The notes: generated by a model from the letters alone, not told the origin. Shown: positions 29,241-38,835, counted from the stretch's first letter. The stretch is DNA of 64,000 nucleotides from Poritiphilus sp965212595 (GCA_965212595.1 CBDBVE010000018.1:10942-74941), one strand, 5' to 3'. A program made the numbers and translations.

Positions 29241-30458
29241 TTAGGTTTTAGAGACTTTTCTACTTCTTTTGGCGCCGAGGTAGTAATAACTTAAAAAGCC
29301 GCAAGCCACAAGGCCGCAGATCAGAAAACCTAAGAACATGGGGTAGACACTGTCTGTAACGAATTTTCCAATATAAGCGCTTATAGGAACGGCCATAATC
29401 GTGGCAATACATCCGGTTATGGCCGCTCCAATTCCGGCAATATGACCCACGGGTTCCATGGCAAGCGCTCTTAGATTTCCAAAAAGGAATCCGACCGCAA
29501 AAAACTGAAGCCCGAAAAAAGTGAGGAGCACCCAAAACGGTGGATTAGCACTATTAAAAAAGAAAATTACGTAAGCCAGAGAAATCAGCACATAAGCTAT
29601 CAAAGACATCGTAACAAGCTTTAGCATACCTAGCCTTAGAACTAAAGTACCGTTCAGAAGCGTCGCAGTACCAATTGTTAGTGCGAGGGCAGCAAATATG
29701 TACGGAAAGGCCTCTTTGAGGTTATACTGATCCTGAAAAATCTGTTGGGCAGTACTCAGATAGACCAAAAAAGACCCTGTCACCAGGCCCCAGATCATAG
29801 TAAAAATCATGGTTTGCCTGTAATTGAGCAATTCGCGGTATCCGTCTATAAATACTTTGGCCCTGAATCTTGTTCTGTTTTCATCGGAAAGCGTTTCGGC
29901 TTGCCTGCGCCAAAACCATAATGTAACAAGTATCGCAAAAACCACCTGAACATGGAAAATGGCTTCCCAACCGTAAAGATCAAGAATAGCTTTGCCTAAT
30001 GCCGGGGCTATTATGGGAACCAAAATAAACACCACGGTGACAAAAGACATGATCCGTGCCATATAGTTGCCGCTGTAAACATCTCTTACCATGGCCACGC
30101 TCATGGTTCTGGGTGCAGAAAGAGAGACTCCTTGTAAAATGCGTCCAATGACCATGGCCTCCAGGCTTTCCGCATAAACGCATATCATACTGGCTGCTAT
30201 AAATAAAGCAAAGCCAACATAAACCACAGGCTTTCTTCCAATACTATCTGATATAGGGCCAAACAGTAAGGGCCCGGTACCAACGCCAAGAAAGAACAAG
30301 GTGATTAAAAGTTGATTATCTGCCGGATTGCTGGTCCCCACGGCCAATCCTATGATATCAAGGGCTGGAAGCAGTGCATCAAGAGAGAGTGCAACCACAG
30401 ACATCAGTGCAGCCATTAAGGCAACAAATTCCAGCTGAGACTTGACGAGTTTTGTCAT
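29241..30458 (-). CDS. MFS transporter, Bcr/CflA drug-resistance type
   Basis: This 405-aa protein has 12 TM helices. The MFS loop motif after TM2 reads GPISDSIGRKPVVYVG, and motif LSAPRTMSVAMVRDVYSG is typical of Bcr/CflA exporters. It starts MTKLVKSQLEFVALMAALMSVVALSLDALLPAL. It probably exports drugs or dipeptides by proton antiport. It is convergent with the M61-like gene, 6 bp apart. Confidence 0.92.
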   Translation of the reverse strand: MTKLVKSQLEFVALMAALMSVVALSLDALLPALDIIGLAVGTSNPADNQLLITLFFLGVGTGPLLFGPISDSIGRKPVVYVGFALFIAASMICVYAESLEAMVIGRILQGVSLSAPRTMSVAMVRDVYSGNYMARIMSFVTVVFILVPIIAPALGKAILDLYGWEAIFHVQVVFAILVTLWFWRRQAETLSDENRTRFRAKVFIDGYRELLNYRQTMIFTMIWGLVTGSFLVYLSTAQQIFQDQYNLKEAFPYIFAALALTIGTATLLNGTLVLRLGMLKLVTMSLIAYVLISLAYVIFFFNSANPPFWVLLTFFGLQFFAVGFLFGNLRALAMEPVGHIAGIGAAITGCIATIMAVPISAYIGKFVTDSVYPMFLGFLICGLVACGFLSYYYLGAKRSRKVSKT

Positions 30459-30572
30459 CCGGCAAAAGTAGTTGAATCTGATGAATAAAATGCGATGGAA
30501 ATAACACAGATGATAGCATTTTTTTTATTTTTTTGGCACCTTTGTACTTTAATGACCTACGAGACCTGAAAC

Positions 30573-31442
30573 ATGAAAAAACCTTGGTTAGGACTTTTAA
30601 TATTCCTGGCGGGTACCGCTATTTCCTTTGGCCAGATTGGGACGATAACGAGCGGTATGGTTAAGAGCGATTCTATCGGCTTAATGACCCGTTTGATTTT
30701 ACCAGAAAATCCGGTGAAGAAGAAACCGCCTGTAATCATTATCGTGCATGGTTCGGGAAATAAAGGAAGTTGGACAACCTATCTGCCTATGGTAAGCAGG
30801 TTCTCCGAACAGGGTTTGGCCGTAGTTTTTTTCGATAAACGAGGTACCGGTCAGTCTGAAGGAATATATACAGATGTGATTCCTGAAAATAGCGAGGAGC
30901 TTATTGAACAACTTAGCAATGACGTAATCGCTGTAGCTGATTGGACCAAAAAGCAAGCCCGCATAGATACTACAAGAATCGGTGTTTTAGGTTTTAGCGA
31001 AGGAGGGTGGGTAGCGCCCAGGGCTTCCGAAAAATCTACTGTAATTAGCTTTGAAGTGATTCTTTCAGGGCCTGTTTGTTCCGTTGGGCAAGAATTTTTG
31101 TACAGCCAATTAAGCGAGCGCTATGAGGGAGATGGGCCTATGGCACAAGATTCGATTTTTAGGAGAATGGAAGTTTTCGAGGGCATTCACGGTTTTGATG
31201 CCTTGCCCCATTTTGATCTTTGTAAAAACCCAAGTTTTTGGTTGTTTGGCGAAAAAGACAGTAGCATGGCTATGAGCTTCAGTCTAGAAAAATTGAAGTC
31301 TATCATGGCTTCTTCACCAGAAAAGGAGATCCAATACAAGGTGTACAAAAATGCCAATCATAGCCTTTATGACGTGGATAGCAAAGAACGCAAGCCCTAT
31401 GCCGGGGATATCAAAGAATGGCTACTATCAATGCTATATTAA
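30573..31442 (+). CDS. Secreted alpha/beta hydrolase
   Basis: This 289-aa protein has a signal peptide (MKKPWLGLLIFLAGTAISFGQ). It shows the fold's order: oxyanion-hole strand VIIIVHGSGNKG, nucleophile elbow LGFSEGGW, acid FGEKDSS and His NANHSLYD. It belongs to the esterase/peptidase S9-like group. Substrate unknown. It is divergent from the MFS gene. Confidence 0.88.
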   Translation: MKKPWLGLLIFLAGTAISFGQIGTITSGMVKSDSIGLMTRLILPENPVKKKPPVIIIVHGSGNKGSWTTYLPMVSRFSEQGLAVVFFDKRGTGQSEGIYTDVIPENSEELIEQLSNDVIAVADWTKKQARIDTTRIGVLGFSEGGWVAPRASEKSTVISFEVILSGPVCSVGQEFLYSQLSERYEGDGPMAQDSIFRRMEVFEGIHGFDALPHFDLCKNPSFWLFGEKDSSMAMSFSLEKLKSIMASSPEKEIQYKVYKNANHSLYDVDSKERKPYAGDIKEWLLSMLY

Positions 31443-31455
31443 GCGGAAAAAATAT

Positions 31456-32391
31456 TTAAATTAACGCTTGAAGTATTTTTTCTAAGTGGTTGCGAATCAA
31501 CGAAAAATGACCTTCATTTTCTAAAATAAAAAGCTCAGAATTTCCTAGTTTTTCGTGCAAGTGAATTCCGCGGTATTTAGGGGTCATTTTATCTTTATCT
31601 CCATACCAGAGGCTAATTGGAAAAGTAATCTCGGAAACTTTAAACCCCCAATCGGCAACATAAAGTTTCCATTCCTGTACGACGGCATCTATACCCTGGG
31701 AATAAGCTTCCAGACTACCTTCGATAAACTCATACCCATATGCCGGTCTGGCCCTTAAAAGTTTCCTATCTGGCTTTGGAAGGTATTTTTGTAGTTGCTT
31801 TAGTCGCTTTTCGGGTTTTTTAGATAGGGTTTTATATTCCTGCTCCATGAACTTACGCAGGTTTTTATCTCTTTTACTTGCTGCAAACCAGTGTACCAGT
31901 TTCACCGGAAACCAGACTCCCTTTAGCTTGCCTTTATAGTTATGCGGCGCTGTACCGCTCACCACTGCAGCTTTTTTTATTCGATCTGGTAGTTCTTTTA
32001 CGCAAGCCAGAACATGTGGACCTCCACCCGAAAGTCCGAAAATTGAAAATTCATCAAGTCGCAAAGCATCCGCCAATTCACTAATGTCATTTGCCCAGTG
32101 TAGGAGGGTCCTGTCTTCTTGAAAATCAGAGAGGCCGATTCCGGGACGATCCGGGGCAATGATACGTATCCCAAGCTTAGTGGCCGTACTGTCCATAAAA
32201 CCGGCAGAGAGCCTGCTTTCTTGTCCGCCATGAAAGTAAAATATTGCAAAGCCTTCAGGGTCACCATACTCCGCATAGCCGAGGGTTCGGCCATCAGATA
32301 ACACTATGGTTTTATCTGTATTCATTCCGCTTGAATTTACAGTATACAAAAGGCTCAGAAGGATAGCAACTATCCAGAATTTAAATACCAT
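31456..32391 (-). CDS. Alpha/beta hydrolase
   Basis: This 311-aa protein has an N-terminal hydrophobic stretch (FWIVAILLSLLYTVNSSG), probably a signal peptide. Catalytic elements are FYFHGGQESR (oxyanion hole), FGLSGGGPH (Ser), WYGDKDKMTP (Asp) and NEGHFSL (His). Residues about 150-230 form a helical cap. It lies 19 bp after the GH3 gene, same strand, so probably the same operon. Confidence 0.88.
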   Translation of the reverse strand: MVFKFWIVAILLSLLYTVNSSGMNTDKTIVLSDGRTLGYAEYGDPEGFAIFYFHGGQESRLSAGFMDSTATKLGIRIIAPDRPGIGLSDFQEDRTLLHWANDISELADALRLDEFSIFGLSGGGPHVLACVKELPDRIKKAAVVSGTAPHNYKGKLKGVWFPVKLVHWFAASKRDKNLRKFMEQEYKTLSKKPEKRLKQLQKYLPKPDRKLLRARPAYGYEFIEGSLEAYSQGIDAVVQEWKLYVADWGFKVSEITFPISLWYGDKDKMTPKYRGIHLHEKLGNSELFILENEGHFSLIRNHLEKILQALI

Positions 32392-32410
32392 TACCTTGGC
32401 CGATCAAAAT

Positions 32411-34348
32411 TTAACGCTCATAGCGTAAGCCCCATCCAAAAGGGTAGAGGGGGTTCTTAGAATCAAAAGGAACATCTTCCTTTTGTTCCTCGACAGCCTG
32501 CATTGAAGAAGGCATTTCAAAGGGCAACCTTCCATAAGGTTTTCCCCTGCCAGAGATTAAATCGTAAAGCGCCTTGTCTGAAATACTAAAATGTCCCAGT
32601 ATAGCATATGCGTATTTATTGAACTCCGGGATAACTATAGGTCGCTCTAGATATACGGTTACAATCGTGGGTTTTTGTTCCATGATTTTGGTAAGACGAG
32701 ATACCTCTTCGTTGGTATAATTTAAACGCCCCTGGTGAAAGAAGCCTTCCAATATCCCATCACGCGGCTCATAAGGAGGGTCTAGATTTAGGATAACGAA
32801 ATCCGCATCCTCGACCTTGTCTACAATATCAAAATATTCTGTGCCTAAATCCTTGTCCAGGTTTTCAATATAGACCTTTGTCTTTGGGCGAAGCGGAAGG
32901 AGCTGTCCTGTATTTTTAAGCAATACTGCAGACTGCAACATGGTTCTAAATCCGAGGTTTACGTCTTCGGGTCTTCGGATGTCATTTAAAGCCCTTTCCT
33001 CATCTACATAAGGATTATCAAACAAACCAAGGGTAAATTTTTGATGCAGTAATTTTCGAACGGAACGGTCTAATCGTGCTTCGTTAATGCGTCCGTCTTC
33101 TACCAGTTTAACAATCAATTGTGGATTATCATTCCCCCCAAACTGATCAATTCCGGCATTTAGGGCCTTCTCGGTTTGGGTGTAAACATCAAGATCTTCA
33201 ACACCATGATCCATTGGCTCGGTAAAACCGGCTATAGCGCTCGAAGGATCTCTAAGGATACCCCAGTCTGAACACACTATTCCCTTGTAGTTTAAACTGT
33301 CTTTTAGCAGGTCCGTGATGATTTCTTTGTTAAAAGCAAAACCAACATCCTCGCTTGTCTGTCCTACCGGAATACCATAGTAAGGCATCATTTGGGCAGT
33401 TTTAGCTTTAATAGCAGCTTTGAAGGGGATAAGATGGTATTCAAAGTTGTTTCCAGGATAAACCTGATCTTTTCCATATTTAAAGTGTGCATCCCATCCG
33501 TCTTTTTGTGGCCCGCCACCCGAGAAATGCTTGGTCATGGTGGAGACGGAAGTTGGGTTTAAGGTTTCACCTTGCATTCCATGAATGTATGCTGCAGTAA
33601 GCATTGCAGATAGATTCGCATCCTCTCCAAAGGTACCGGCTATACGCCCCCATCTTGGCTCTGTTGCCAAATCAGCTACGGGATGTAGTGATGTATGGAG
33701 ACCGATGGCACGATACTCTCTTGCTGCAATTTGCCCGAATCTAACCATAAGTAAAGAATCGCCAATAGCCGCAAAGCCGGTAGCATCGGGCCATTGAGAT
33801 AGCCCTTTCATAAACATAGCAGCTCCTTTTTTGTTGCTATGCCTCGGGTCTGAGCTAAAGGTTATAGGGATTCCCAATCGGGTTTGCTCTGCCATTTTTT
33901 GATTGTCGTTCACCCATTTAATATGAACCCGGGGATCATCAGGGGCCAGGGCAGAGGTGAGGTGTGTTAGTCCCCTAGAGGCGATATAGTCTTCAGGCGG
34001 GTAAAAGAGCGCCATTACTTTCATTGGGGTGATATTAACCTCTGTCGAGAATAAAAAAGGCTGAAACATCTGAGCCGCTTTTTCCTCAACGGTCATTTGT
34101 GATAAGAGATCTTCAACTCTTGCTTCAATTGCCACTCTGCCGTCTTCATACGGATCTAGTTCTCCATTCTTATTGAGATCCCTAAAGGTGTGTCCGTCTA
34201 GCTGTAAGCTGGGAGCGGGCCCTACCAGCTTATCGCGGCCTTCGCTTTTAATAGACTGAATCTTGATGAATGCGTATAAAAATGCCCCCAGGGCAACAAC
34301 CAGGACTACGATCAACGTCCACTTCAATACTTTGAGTAATTTTTTCAT
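32411..34348 (-). CDS. Glycoside hydrolase family 3
   Basis: This 645-aa protein has an N-terminal membrane anchor (LLKVLKWTLIVVLVVALGAFLYAF). Near residue 57-69 is a Ca-binding-like DLNKNGELDPYED. GH3 landmarks: DLATEPRWGRIAGTFGED (228-243), KHFSGGG (273-279), and GIVCSDWG with nucleophile D361. It lacks the C-terminal fibronectin-III domain of larger beta-glucosidases. It probably cleaves beta-linked sugars at the periplasmic face. It is divergent from the Nudix-type regulator, suggesting control by it. Confidence 0.92.
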   Translation of the reverse strand: MKKLLKVLKWTLIVVLVVALGAFLYAFIKIQSIKSEGRDKLVGPAPSLQLDGHTFRDLNKNGELDPYEDGRVAIEARVEDLLSQMTVEEKAAQMFQPFLFSTEVNITPMKVMALFYPPEDYIASRGLTHLTSALAPDDPRVHIKWVNDNQKMAEQTRLGIPITFSSDPRHSNKKGAAMFMKGLSQWPDATGFAAIGDSLLMVRFGQIAAREYRAIGLHTSLHPVADLATEPRWGRIAGTFGEDANLSAMLTAAYIHGMQGETLNPTSVSTMTKHFSGGGPQKDGWDAHFKYGKDQVYPGNNFEYHLIPFKAAIKAKTAQMMPYYGIPVGQTSEDVGFAFNKEIITDLLKDSLNYKGIVCSDWGILRDPSSAIAGFTEPMDHGVEDLDVYTQTEKALNAGIDQFGGNDNPQLIVKLVEDGRINEARLDRSVRKLLHQKFTLGLFDNPYVDEERALNDIRRPEDVNLGFRTMLQSAVLLKNTGQLLPLRPKTKVYIENLDKDLGTEYFDIVDKVEDADFVILNLDPPYEPRDGILEGFFHQGRLNYTNEEVSRLTKIMEQKPTIVTVYLERPIVIPEFNKYAYAILGHFSISDKALYDLISGRGKPYGRLPFEMPSSMQAVEEQKEDVPFDSKNPLYPFGWGLRYER

Positions 34349-34373
34349 CCGTTAAATAATTTCATTGTGACAA

Positions 34374-34407
34374 TTTGCCACAAAGTAAATCAAATTTTAT
34401 ATATTTA
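34374..34407 (+). promoter_or_regulatory. Possible promoter of Nudix-type regulator
   Basis: TTTG at 34374-34377 and TATATTTA at 34400-34407, 22 bases apart, resemble the Bacteroidota -33/-7 pair, 43 bp before the start codon. Confidence 0.35.
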
Positions 34408-34449
34408 CAAAGGAATTGATAAAGTTTTAGGCCTACAAAGTTCAAACTT

Positions 34450-35193
34450 ATGAAAAAGGAGCGCAAAGAAATTCATGAAATGGTACTTAGGGGAGGGGAG
34501 TTATTTCTTTCAAACATTTCTGTAGACAATGTCATCTTTGGATACCAGGACAATCTGCTTCAGGTGCTTCTTTTAGAAGTTACGGAAGGCAAATGGATGT
34601 TGCCCGGAGGTTTTATTTTCAAAGAAGAGTCCATAGATGCTGCTGCGGCCCGTATACTTCAAGAGCGAACCGGACTTGGTGGTTTTTATCTAAAGCAGTT
34701 TTACACCTTTGGAGACCCGAGAAGGTCTATCACCAACGAAATCGAAAAACTCTTTGAACAACTTGAACTACCCTGGGATCCCGACTTGTGGATCAACCAG
34801 CGGTTTGCCTCTGTGGGCTATTACGCGCTTGTAGAAATGGCTAACGCCCATCCCACAGCTGGCATGTTCTCTCAGCAATTCGGCTGGTTTAGTGTTGAAG
34901 CACTGCCTAAGTTACTCTTAGATCATGAGGAAATTATAGATACTGCATTAAAGCAATTTCGATCAGATCTTCAGGTTTATCCACATGCCTTTCATTTACT
35001 GCCGGCTAAGTTTACAATGCCCGAACTGCATCGCTTGTTTGAGACCATCTACGCTAAGAAAATGGATCGGAGCAGGTTTCAAAAGAAGATGTTGGGTTAT
35101 GAAGTCTTTGAGCGCCTTGAGGAGAGAAGAGATGGGGTTCCGCATAAACGGCCTTTTTTGTATAAACATATAGGAGGGGAGAAGAGGGGTTAG
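34450..35193 (+). CDS. Nudix-type transcriptional regulator (NrtR-like)
   Basis: This 247-aa protein has an N-terminal Nudix fold (about 20-150) and a C-terminal winged helix (about 170-240: LLPAKFTMPELHRLFETIYAKKMDRSRFQKKML, KRPFLYKH). The Nudix box GGFIFKEESIDAAAARILQERTGL is degenerate: the catalytic R-E-U-x-E-E core reads RILQER, losing two of three Glu. The domain therefore probably binds a ligand rather than hydrolysing it. In Bacteroidota such proteins often control sugar genes; the divergent GH3 gene is the likely target. Confidence 0.88.
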   Translation: MKKERKEIHEMVLRGGELFLSNISVDNVIFGYQDNLLQVLLLEVTEGKWMLPGGFIFKEESIDAAAARILQERTGLGGFYLKQFYTFGDPRRSITNEIEKLFEQLELPWDPDLWINQRFASVGYYALVEMANAHPTAGMFSQQFGWFSVEALPKLLLDHEEIIDTALKQFRSDLQVYPHAFHLLPAKFTMPELHRLFETIYAKKMDRSRFQKKMLGYEVFERLEERRDGVPHKRPFLYKHIGGEKRG

Positions 35194-35271
35194 GTGTTGG
35201 AAGCTCGATATTGGAAGTGCAAAGTCGAAAGGTGAATTAGGAAAGCAAACAAAAAATCTTAAGTGAGTTTC

Positions 35272-35336
35272 TGCAAGCATATTACACTTTAGGTGCATAA
35301 CTTATTGTGGGGAGGGGTTTAGGGCCCCAGCTTTTT
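35272..35336 (+). repeat. G-rich 65-bp repeat, copy 1 of 3
   Basis: Ungapped match to copies at 36548 and 38748. The fixed core is GGGGNGGGGTTTAGNNCCCC, starting 37 bases into the unit, and a T-tract follows. It lies 79 bp after the Nudix-type regulator. Confidence 0.75.
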
Positions 35337-35515
35337 AATTCCCTTTATTCGCGAATTTTCGATTCAGGAGATCATCAATGTTGGCTTTTCACGGACCCCG
35401 GATAAAATAAGTGTAACAGTTCTTCCGATCCTTCATCTTTTGAATATAATTGATGACTAAATTTAGAAGTGATTCCCGGGAATTTCACAATTACTATTCA
35501 AACAATTCTAGCATT

Positions 35516-36394
35516 ATGAAAACACCAGCCATCATCACCACGCTGTTTTTATTTATTTCAAGTATTACTTTAGGTCAGGATATTTTAAAAGAACCAAATG
35601 AATTTTTTAAGGATATTAAAAAATCTGATTTGTTTATCCTAGGTACTTTCCATTTTAAGGACGCCGGACTAGACGGTTACAAGCCAAAACACGACATCAA
35701 TATTCTTTCTGATAAAAGGCAGCAGGAGCTTCAGGAAGTCCTTGAGGCTATTAGGAAATTTAAGCCTACCAAAATTGCCATAGAGCAAAAAAAAACCAGG
35801 CAGGCACGGATAGACTCGCTCTATAAGGAATACCTTGAAGGTAGATTTGAGTTAAAAGCCAATGAGATCTATCAAATAGGGTTTCGGATGGCTAAAGAGT
35901 TAGGGCATAAGAAGGTTTATGTGGTTGACGCCAATGCCAGGCGCTTTGATAGTGATATGACGGACGAGCAATACGAAGCCAAAGAGGCCTATTTTGTTGA
36001 AAAGGCAGGGCCGGAACTTGTGGCCCGAGATGAAAAACTTCACAATCAATTTATGAAGATGTATGAAAATGAAGATGCCTCTAAAATGCAAATGACGCTT
36101 CTAGAAAGCTTGTTGAATGAAAACGACCCGGATCGGGCCAGGGTTAGTCATGGGCACTATCTGATCGGGAATTTTAAAATGAATGAAGGTGATGACTACT
36201 TTGGGGCAGATGGGGCAATTTGGTGGTATTCCAGAAACCTTCGCATATTTGCTAATTTACTAAGCATCAACCAGCCTGGCGCGGATAAGGTCTTTTTACT
36301 GATTGGCGCAGGACATTTGCCCATCTTGAATTTCCTGGCGGAGTCTTCCCCCGATTTTAATCAGGTCTATCTCCGTGACCTGGTTGAAAAGTAA
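35516..36394 (+). CDS. DUF5694-like exported protein
   Basis: ATG 35516 is chosen because MKTPAIITTLFLFISSITLGQ is a signal peptide; a longer frame starts at 35450. The 292-aa product has LFILGTFHFKDAGLD, FKPTKIAIEQKKTRQARIDSLYKEY, and a C-terminal FLLIGAGHLPILNFLAESSPDF, the TraB/ChaN-like arrangement seen in DUF5694. The His and Glu residues suggest a metal-binding pocket. The reaction is unknown. Confidence 0.8.
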   Translation: MKTPAIITTLFLFISSITLGQDILKEPNEFFKDIKKSDLFILGTFHFKDAGLDGYKPKHDINILSDKRQQELQEVLEAIRKFKPTKIAIEQKKTRQARIDSLYKEYLEGRFELKANEIYQIGFRMAKELGHKKVYVVDANARRFDSDMTDEQYEAKEAYFVEKAGPELVARDEKLHNQFMKMYENEDASKMQMTLLESLLNENDPDRARVSHGHYLIGNFKMNEGDDYFGADGAIWWYSRNLRIFANLLSINQPGADKVFLLIGAGHLPILNFLAESSPDFNQVYLRDLVEK

Positions 36395-36547
36395 AAGTTA
36401 GATTTGCGAAGTAAGTATTGCTGGTTCGAAGATTTTGTCAATTGAATATCCCGATTTGCAGAAGCATTCTTTGGGTCCATTGCGGATTAAAAAGGCAGCC
36501 TTACACTTCAAATCTTATGGATCGGGCACCTGAGCTGATGCCCTACT

Positions 36548-36612
36548 TGCTTGTAAATTGCAATTTGGAGTCATAAATTGTTTTGGGGTGGGGTTTAGCA
36601 CCCCATTTTTAG
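36548..36612 (+). repeat. G-rich 65-bp repeat, copy 2 of 3
   Basis: It matches the copies at 35272 and 38748 without gaps. Here TGGGGTG and CACCCCA can form a 7-bp stem followed by TTTTT. It lies 153 bp after the DUF5694-like gene. Confidence 0.75.
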
Positions 36613-36756
36613 TTAGTGCAAACCACTTTGTAGCTCTTAACTGTTTATTTTTCCATTCTCCAACCGCATAAACTTTACTTTTAGCATTGTTTTGGCAAGG
36701 ATTTTGATCAATTATTGGTATCTTTTAAGGTGTTAAATAACAAAAAGTTAGCTACT

Positions 36757-37320
36757 ATGAAAATGAGAATCTTTTTAGCCGCCTTTGCCATTATGGCCCT
36801 GACAATAGGGTGTAAATCTACAGGGAGTGCAATAAGTCAGGCCGATATAGACGCCCTGGACGCTATGATCGAAAACAAAACCTTTGAGGTCCGTGCAGAT
36901 TGGGCACAACCTTTGGGAACGACCAGTATGAACTCTATTGCAGCGGCTGGTCTATTACCTCCAGGAAGTGCTATAAACCGTATTAATCTACAGGGAACAT
37001 CAAACTACTTCAGGATGCAGGGAGACAAGGTCACTGCAAATCTGCCGTACTACGGCGAAGTGCAGATGGGAGGAACCTATGGCCGTGCTACCGGTGTGGA
37101 ATTCGATGGAGTTCCTACAGATCTAAAGATTACTAAAGACGAGAAAAAGCAAAGCTATCGCGTGCGCTTCAATATTCGGAACAAAACCGAAACCTTTCAG
37201 GTAAACGCTGAACTCTTTCCCAATTTCACTAGCGCTCTTACAGTAAATAGCTCTCAACGTTTTGTGATTCGTTACAGCGGAACAGTTGCAGAACTGGAGA
37301 AAGGTTTGGCAAGTAATTAG
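36757..37320 (+). CDS. DUF4251 lipoprotein, paralogue 1
   Basis: ATG 36757 begins MKMRIFLAAFAIMALTIGCKS, a lipoprotein signal with its Cys. The 187-aa product has the DUF4251 pattern: NKTFEVRADWAQPL, GSAINRINLQGTSNYFRMQGDKVTANLPYYGEVQMGG, GVEFDGVPTDLKITKDEKKQSYRVRF. The mature chain is a small beta-rich domain of unknown function. A paralogue follows 86 bp on. Confidence 0.88.
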   Translation: MKMRIFLAAFAIMALTIGCKSTGSAISQADIDALDAMIENKTFEVRADWAQPLGTTSMNSIAAAGLLPPGSAINRINLQGTSNYFRMQGDKVTANLPYYGEVQMGGTYGRATGVEFDGVPTDLKITKDEKKQSYRVRFNIRNKTETFQVNAELFPNFTSALTVNSSQRFVIRYSGTVAELEKGLASN

Positions 37321-37406
37321 TAGGCTCTACTTCGCCAAAGGCTTCGTAGAGTAAAACAGTGAACAAAACTGCTCATTCCAAATTTAGTGTCAAGAAACAC
37401 GTTGTT

Positions 37407-37982
37407 ATGAAAACACGGGTGTATACCACAATTTTAATTTTGGCGTTTTTCTCCTTTGGCTGTAAAAGCACAAAGGATAGTACTTCAAATTTAGAGGGGA
37501 ATTCTGGTCTTGATAAGCTAGTAAATAGCAGAAACTTTGAGATAGAGGCCAAACTGGCAATCCCCTTGATTACCAATAGTGCCAGTGAAGCTATCGTTGC
37601 CGGATCTTTATTGCCCGGAGATAATATCAATCAAATAACGGTCAATAAACCTGCCAATTTTCTTAGGGTCATGGGCGATTCTATTGCGCTGCATTTGCCT
37701 TATTATGGTGAACGCCATATGAGCGGAGACTATACGGCCAGGAACGGTATTCAATTCAAGGGAGTACCAGAAAATCTTGAAATTATAAAGGACGGAGAAA
37801 AGCAAAGCTATAAACTCAAATTTACGCTGAATTACAAAAAAGAAGTGTATAGAGTTAGGGCCGATTTGTTTCCAGATTTAAGTGGGATAGTTACCATTTA
37901 CAGTTCTGCACGCTCCAGGATCAGGTATCAGGGAACTATAAAAGTGCTGGAAGAGCGGATCGCCGTAACAATGAACAATTAG
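37407..37982 (+). CDS. DUF4251 lipoprotein, paralogue 2
   Basis: ATG 37407 begins MKTRVYTTILILAFFSFGCKS, a lipoprotein signal. The 191-aa product aligns along its length with the preceding gene (SRNFEIEAKLAIPL, LPYYGERHMSGDYTARNGIQFKGVPENLEIIKDGEKQSYKLKF), so the pair is an old tandem duplication. Function unknown. Confidence 0.88.
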   Translation: MKTRVYTTILILAFFSFGCKSTKDSTSNLEGNSGLDKLVNSRNFEIEAKLAIPLITNSASEAIVAGSLLPGDNINQITVNKPANFLRVMGDSIALHLPYYGERHMSGDYTARNGIQFKGVPENLEIIKDGEKQSYKLKFTLNYKKEVYRVRADLFPDLSGIVTIYSSARSRIRYQGTIKVLEERIAVTMNN

Positions 37983-38114
37983 CAATTAGCAATAAAGAAT
38001 TTAGAATTAAATTCCCTTTTCCTGTAACAATTCCCCAGGCAACCCGTCTATTAAATATAGCGTCTCTATACAAAGAGGAGTTTATTCATTGATCAACCAA
38101 AAAACAATCAGAAA

Positions 38115-38696
38115 ATGAGAAAGCTGTTATTATTCGTTGCGGTAGGCTTACTGACCGTAAGCACTGCTATGGCACAAAGTAAAAAGGTATACGACTTAGA
38201 ACCTTTTGACGATGTTAAATTAGATGGCAACATAAGGCTATTTCTAGAACAGGACAGGAATGCCGTTGTAGAAATTGAAGCCAAAAGAGACAGCCATATA
38301 GACGACTATACCATAGAGGTAATAGGCGGAACGCTATATATTCAGTTTGACGAACACGACAGATTTAGTTCGGCCCCAAAAATTCACGTATATCTCGGTC
38401 ATCCCGGTATTGCCGGAATTGATATGGATGGACTCGTACATGTCTATACCAACGACCCGGTAGAAAGTGAGCGACTTCGAATAAAAGGAGACGGACTCAT
38501 AAGAGGCGATATTGAAGTAGATGTAAAATACCTCAAAATAGATTTAGACGGATTGTGTACCATGACCGTATCAGGGCAGGCAGACGAATCTGTACTGAAG
38601 TTAGATGGGGTTGGTAAGATCCGTGCCCAAGACCTGGAGACCAGTGTGGTAAAAAAATCTGCTGACGGCCTTGCCAGCATACGTGTAGGAGGGTAG
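38115..38696 (+). CDS. GIN domain (DUF2807) exported protein
   Basis: This 193-aa protein has a signal peptide (MRKLLLFVAVGLLTVSTAMAQ). The mature part is a right-handed beta-solenoid of short repeats typical of the GIN domain: FDDVKLDGNIRLFLEQ at the start, then IAGIDMDGLVHVYTND, RLRIKGDGLIRGDIEV, LKIDLDGLCTMTVSG, LKLDGVGKIRAQDL, VKKSADGLASIRVGG. It is probably periplasmic or surface-bound; the role is unknown. Confidence 0.88.
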   Translation: MRKLLLFVAVGLLTVSTAMAQSKKVYDLEPFDDVKLDGNIRLFLEQDRNAVVEIEAKRDSHIDDYTIEVIGGTLYIQFDEHDRFSSAPKIHVYLGHPGIAGIDMDGLVHVYTNDPVESERLRIKGDGLIRGDIEVDVKYLKIDLDGLCTMTVSGQADESVLKLDGVGKIRAQDLETSVVKKSADGLASIRVGG

Positions 38697-38747
38697 GCGT
38701 AGTAAACAGTGAACAGCAGCCAGTATGCCTTGAATTCATTGGCTTCT

Positions 38748-38812
38748 TGCATGTTAATTACACTTTAAACCAGTAACTTATTGTGGGGCGGGGTTTAGAA
38801 CCCCAACTTAGA
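38748..38812 (+). repeat. G-rich 65-bp repeat, copy 3 of 3
   Basis: It matches the copies at 35272 and 36548 without gaps. Here GGGGTT and AACCCC form a 6-bp stem with a TAG loop. It lies 51 bp after the GIN gene. Confidence 0.75.
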
Positions 38813-38835
38813 TCATTGCAACTTTTCAGAAACCT

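Noticed and set aside
35272..38812. CRISPR-like array from the three spaced repeats
   Set aside because: Spacing is over 1 kb with genes between copies, and there are no cas genes.
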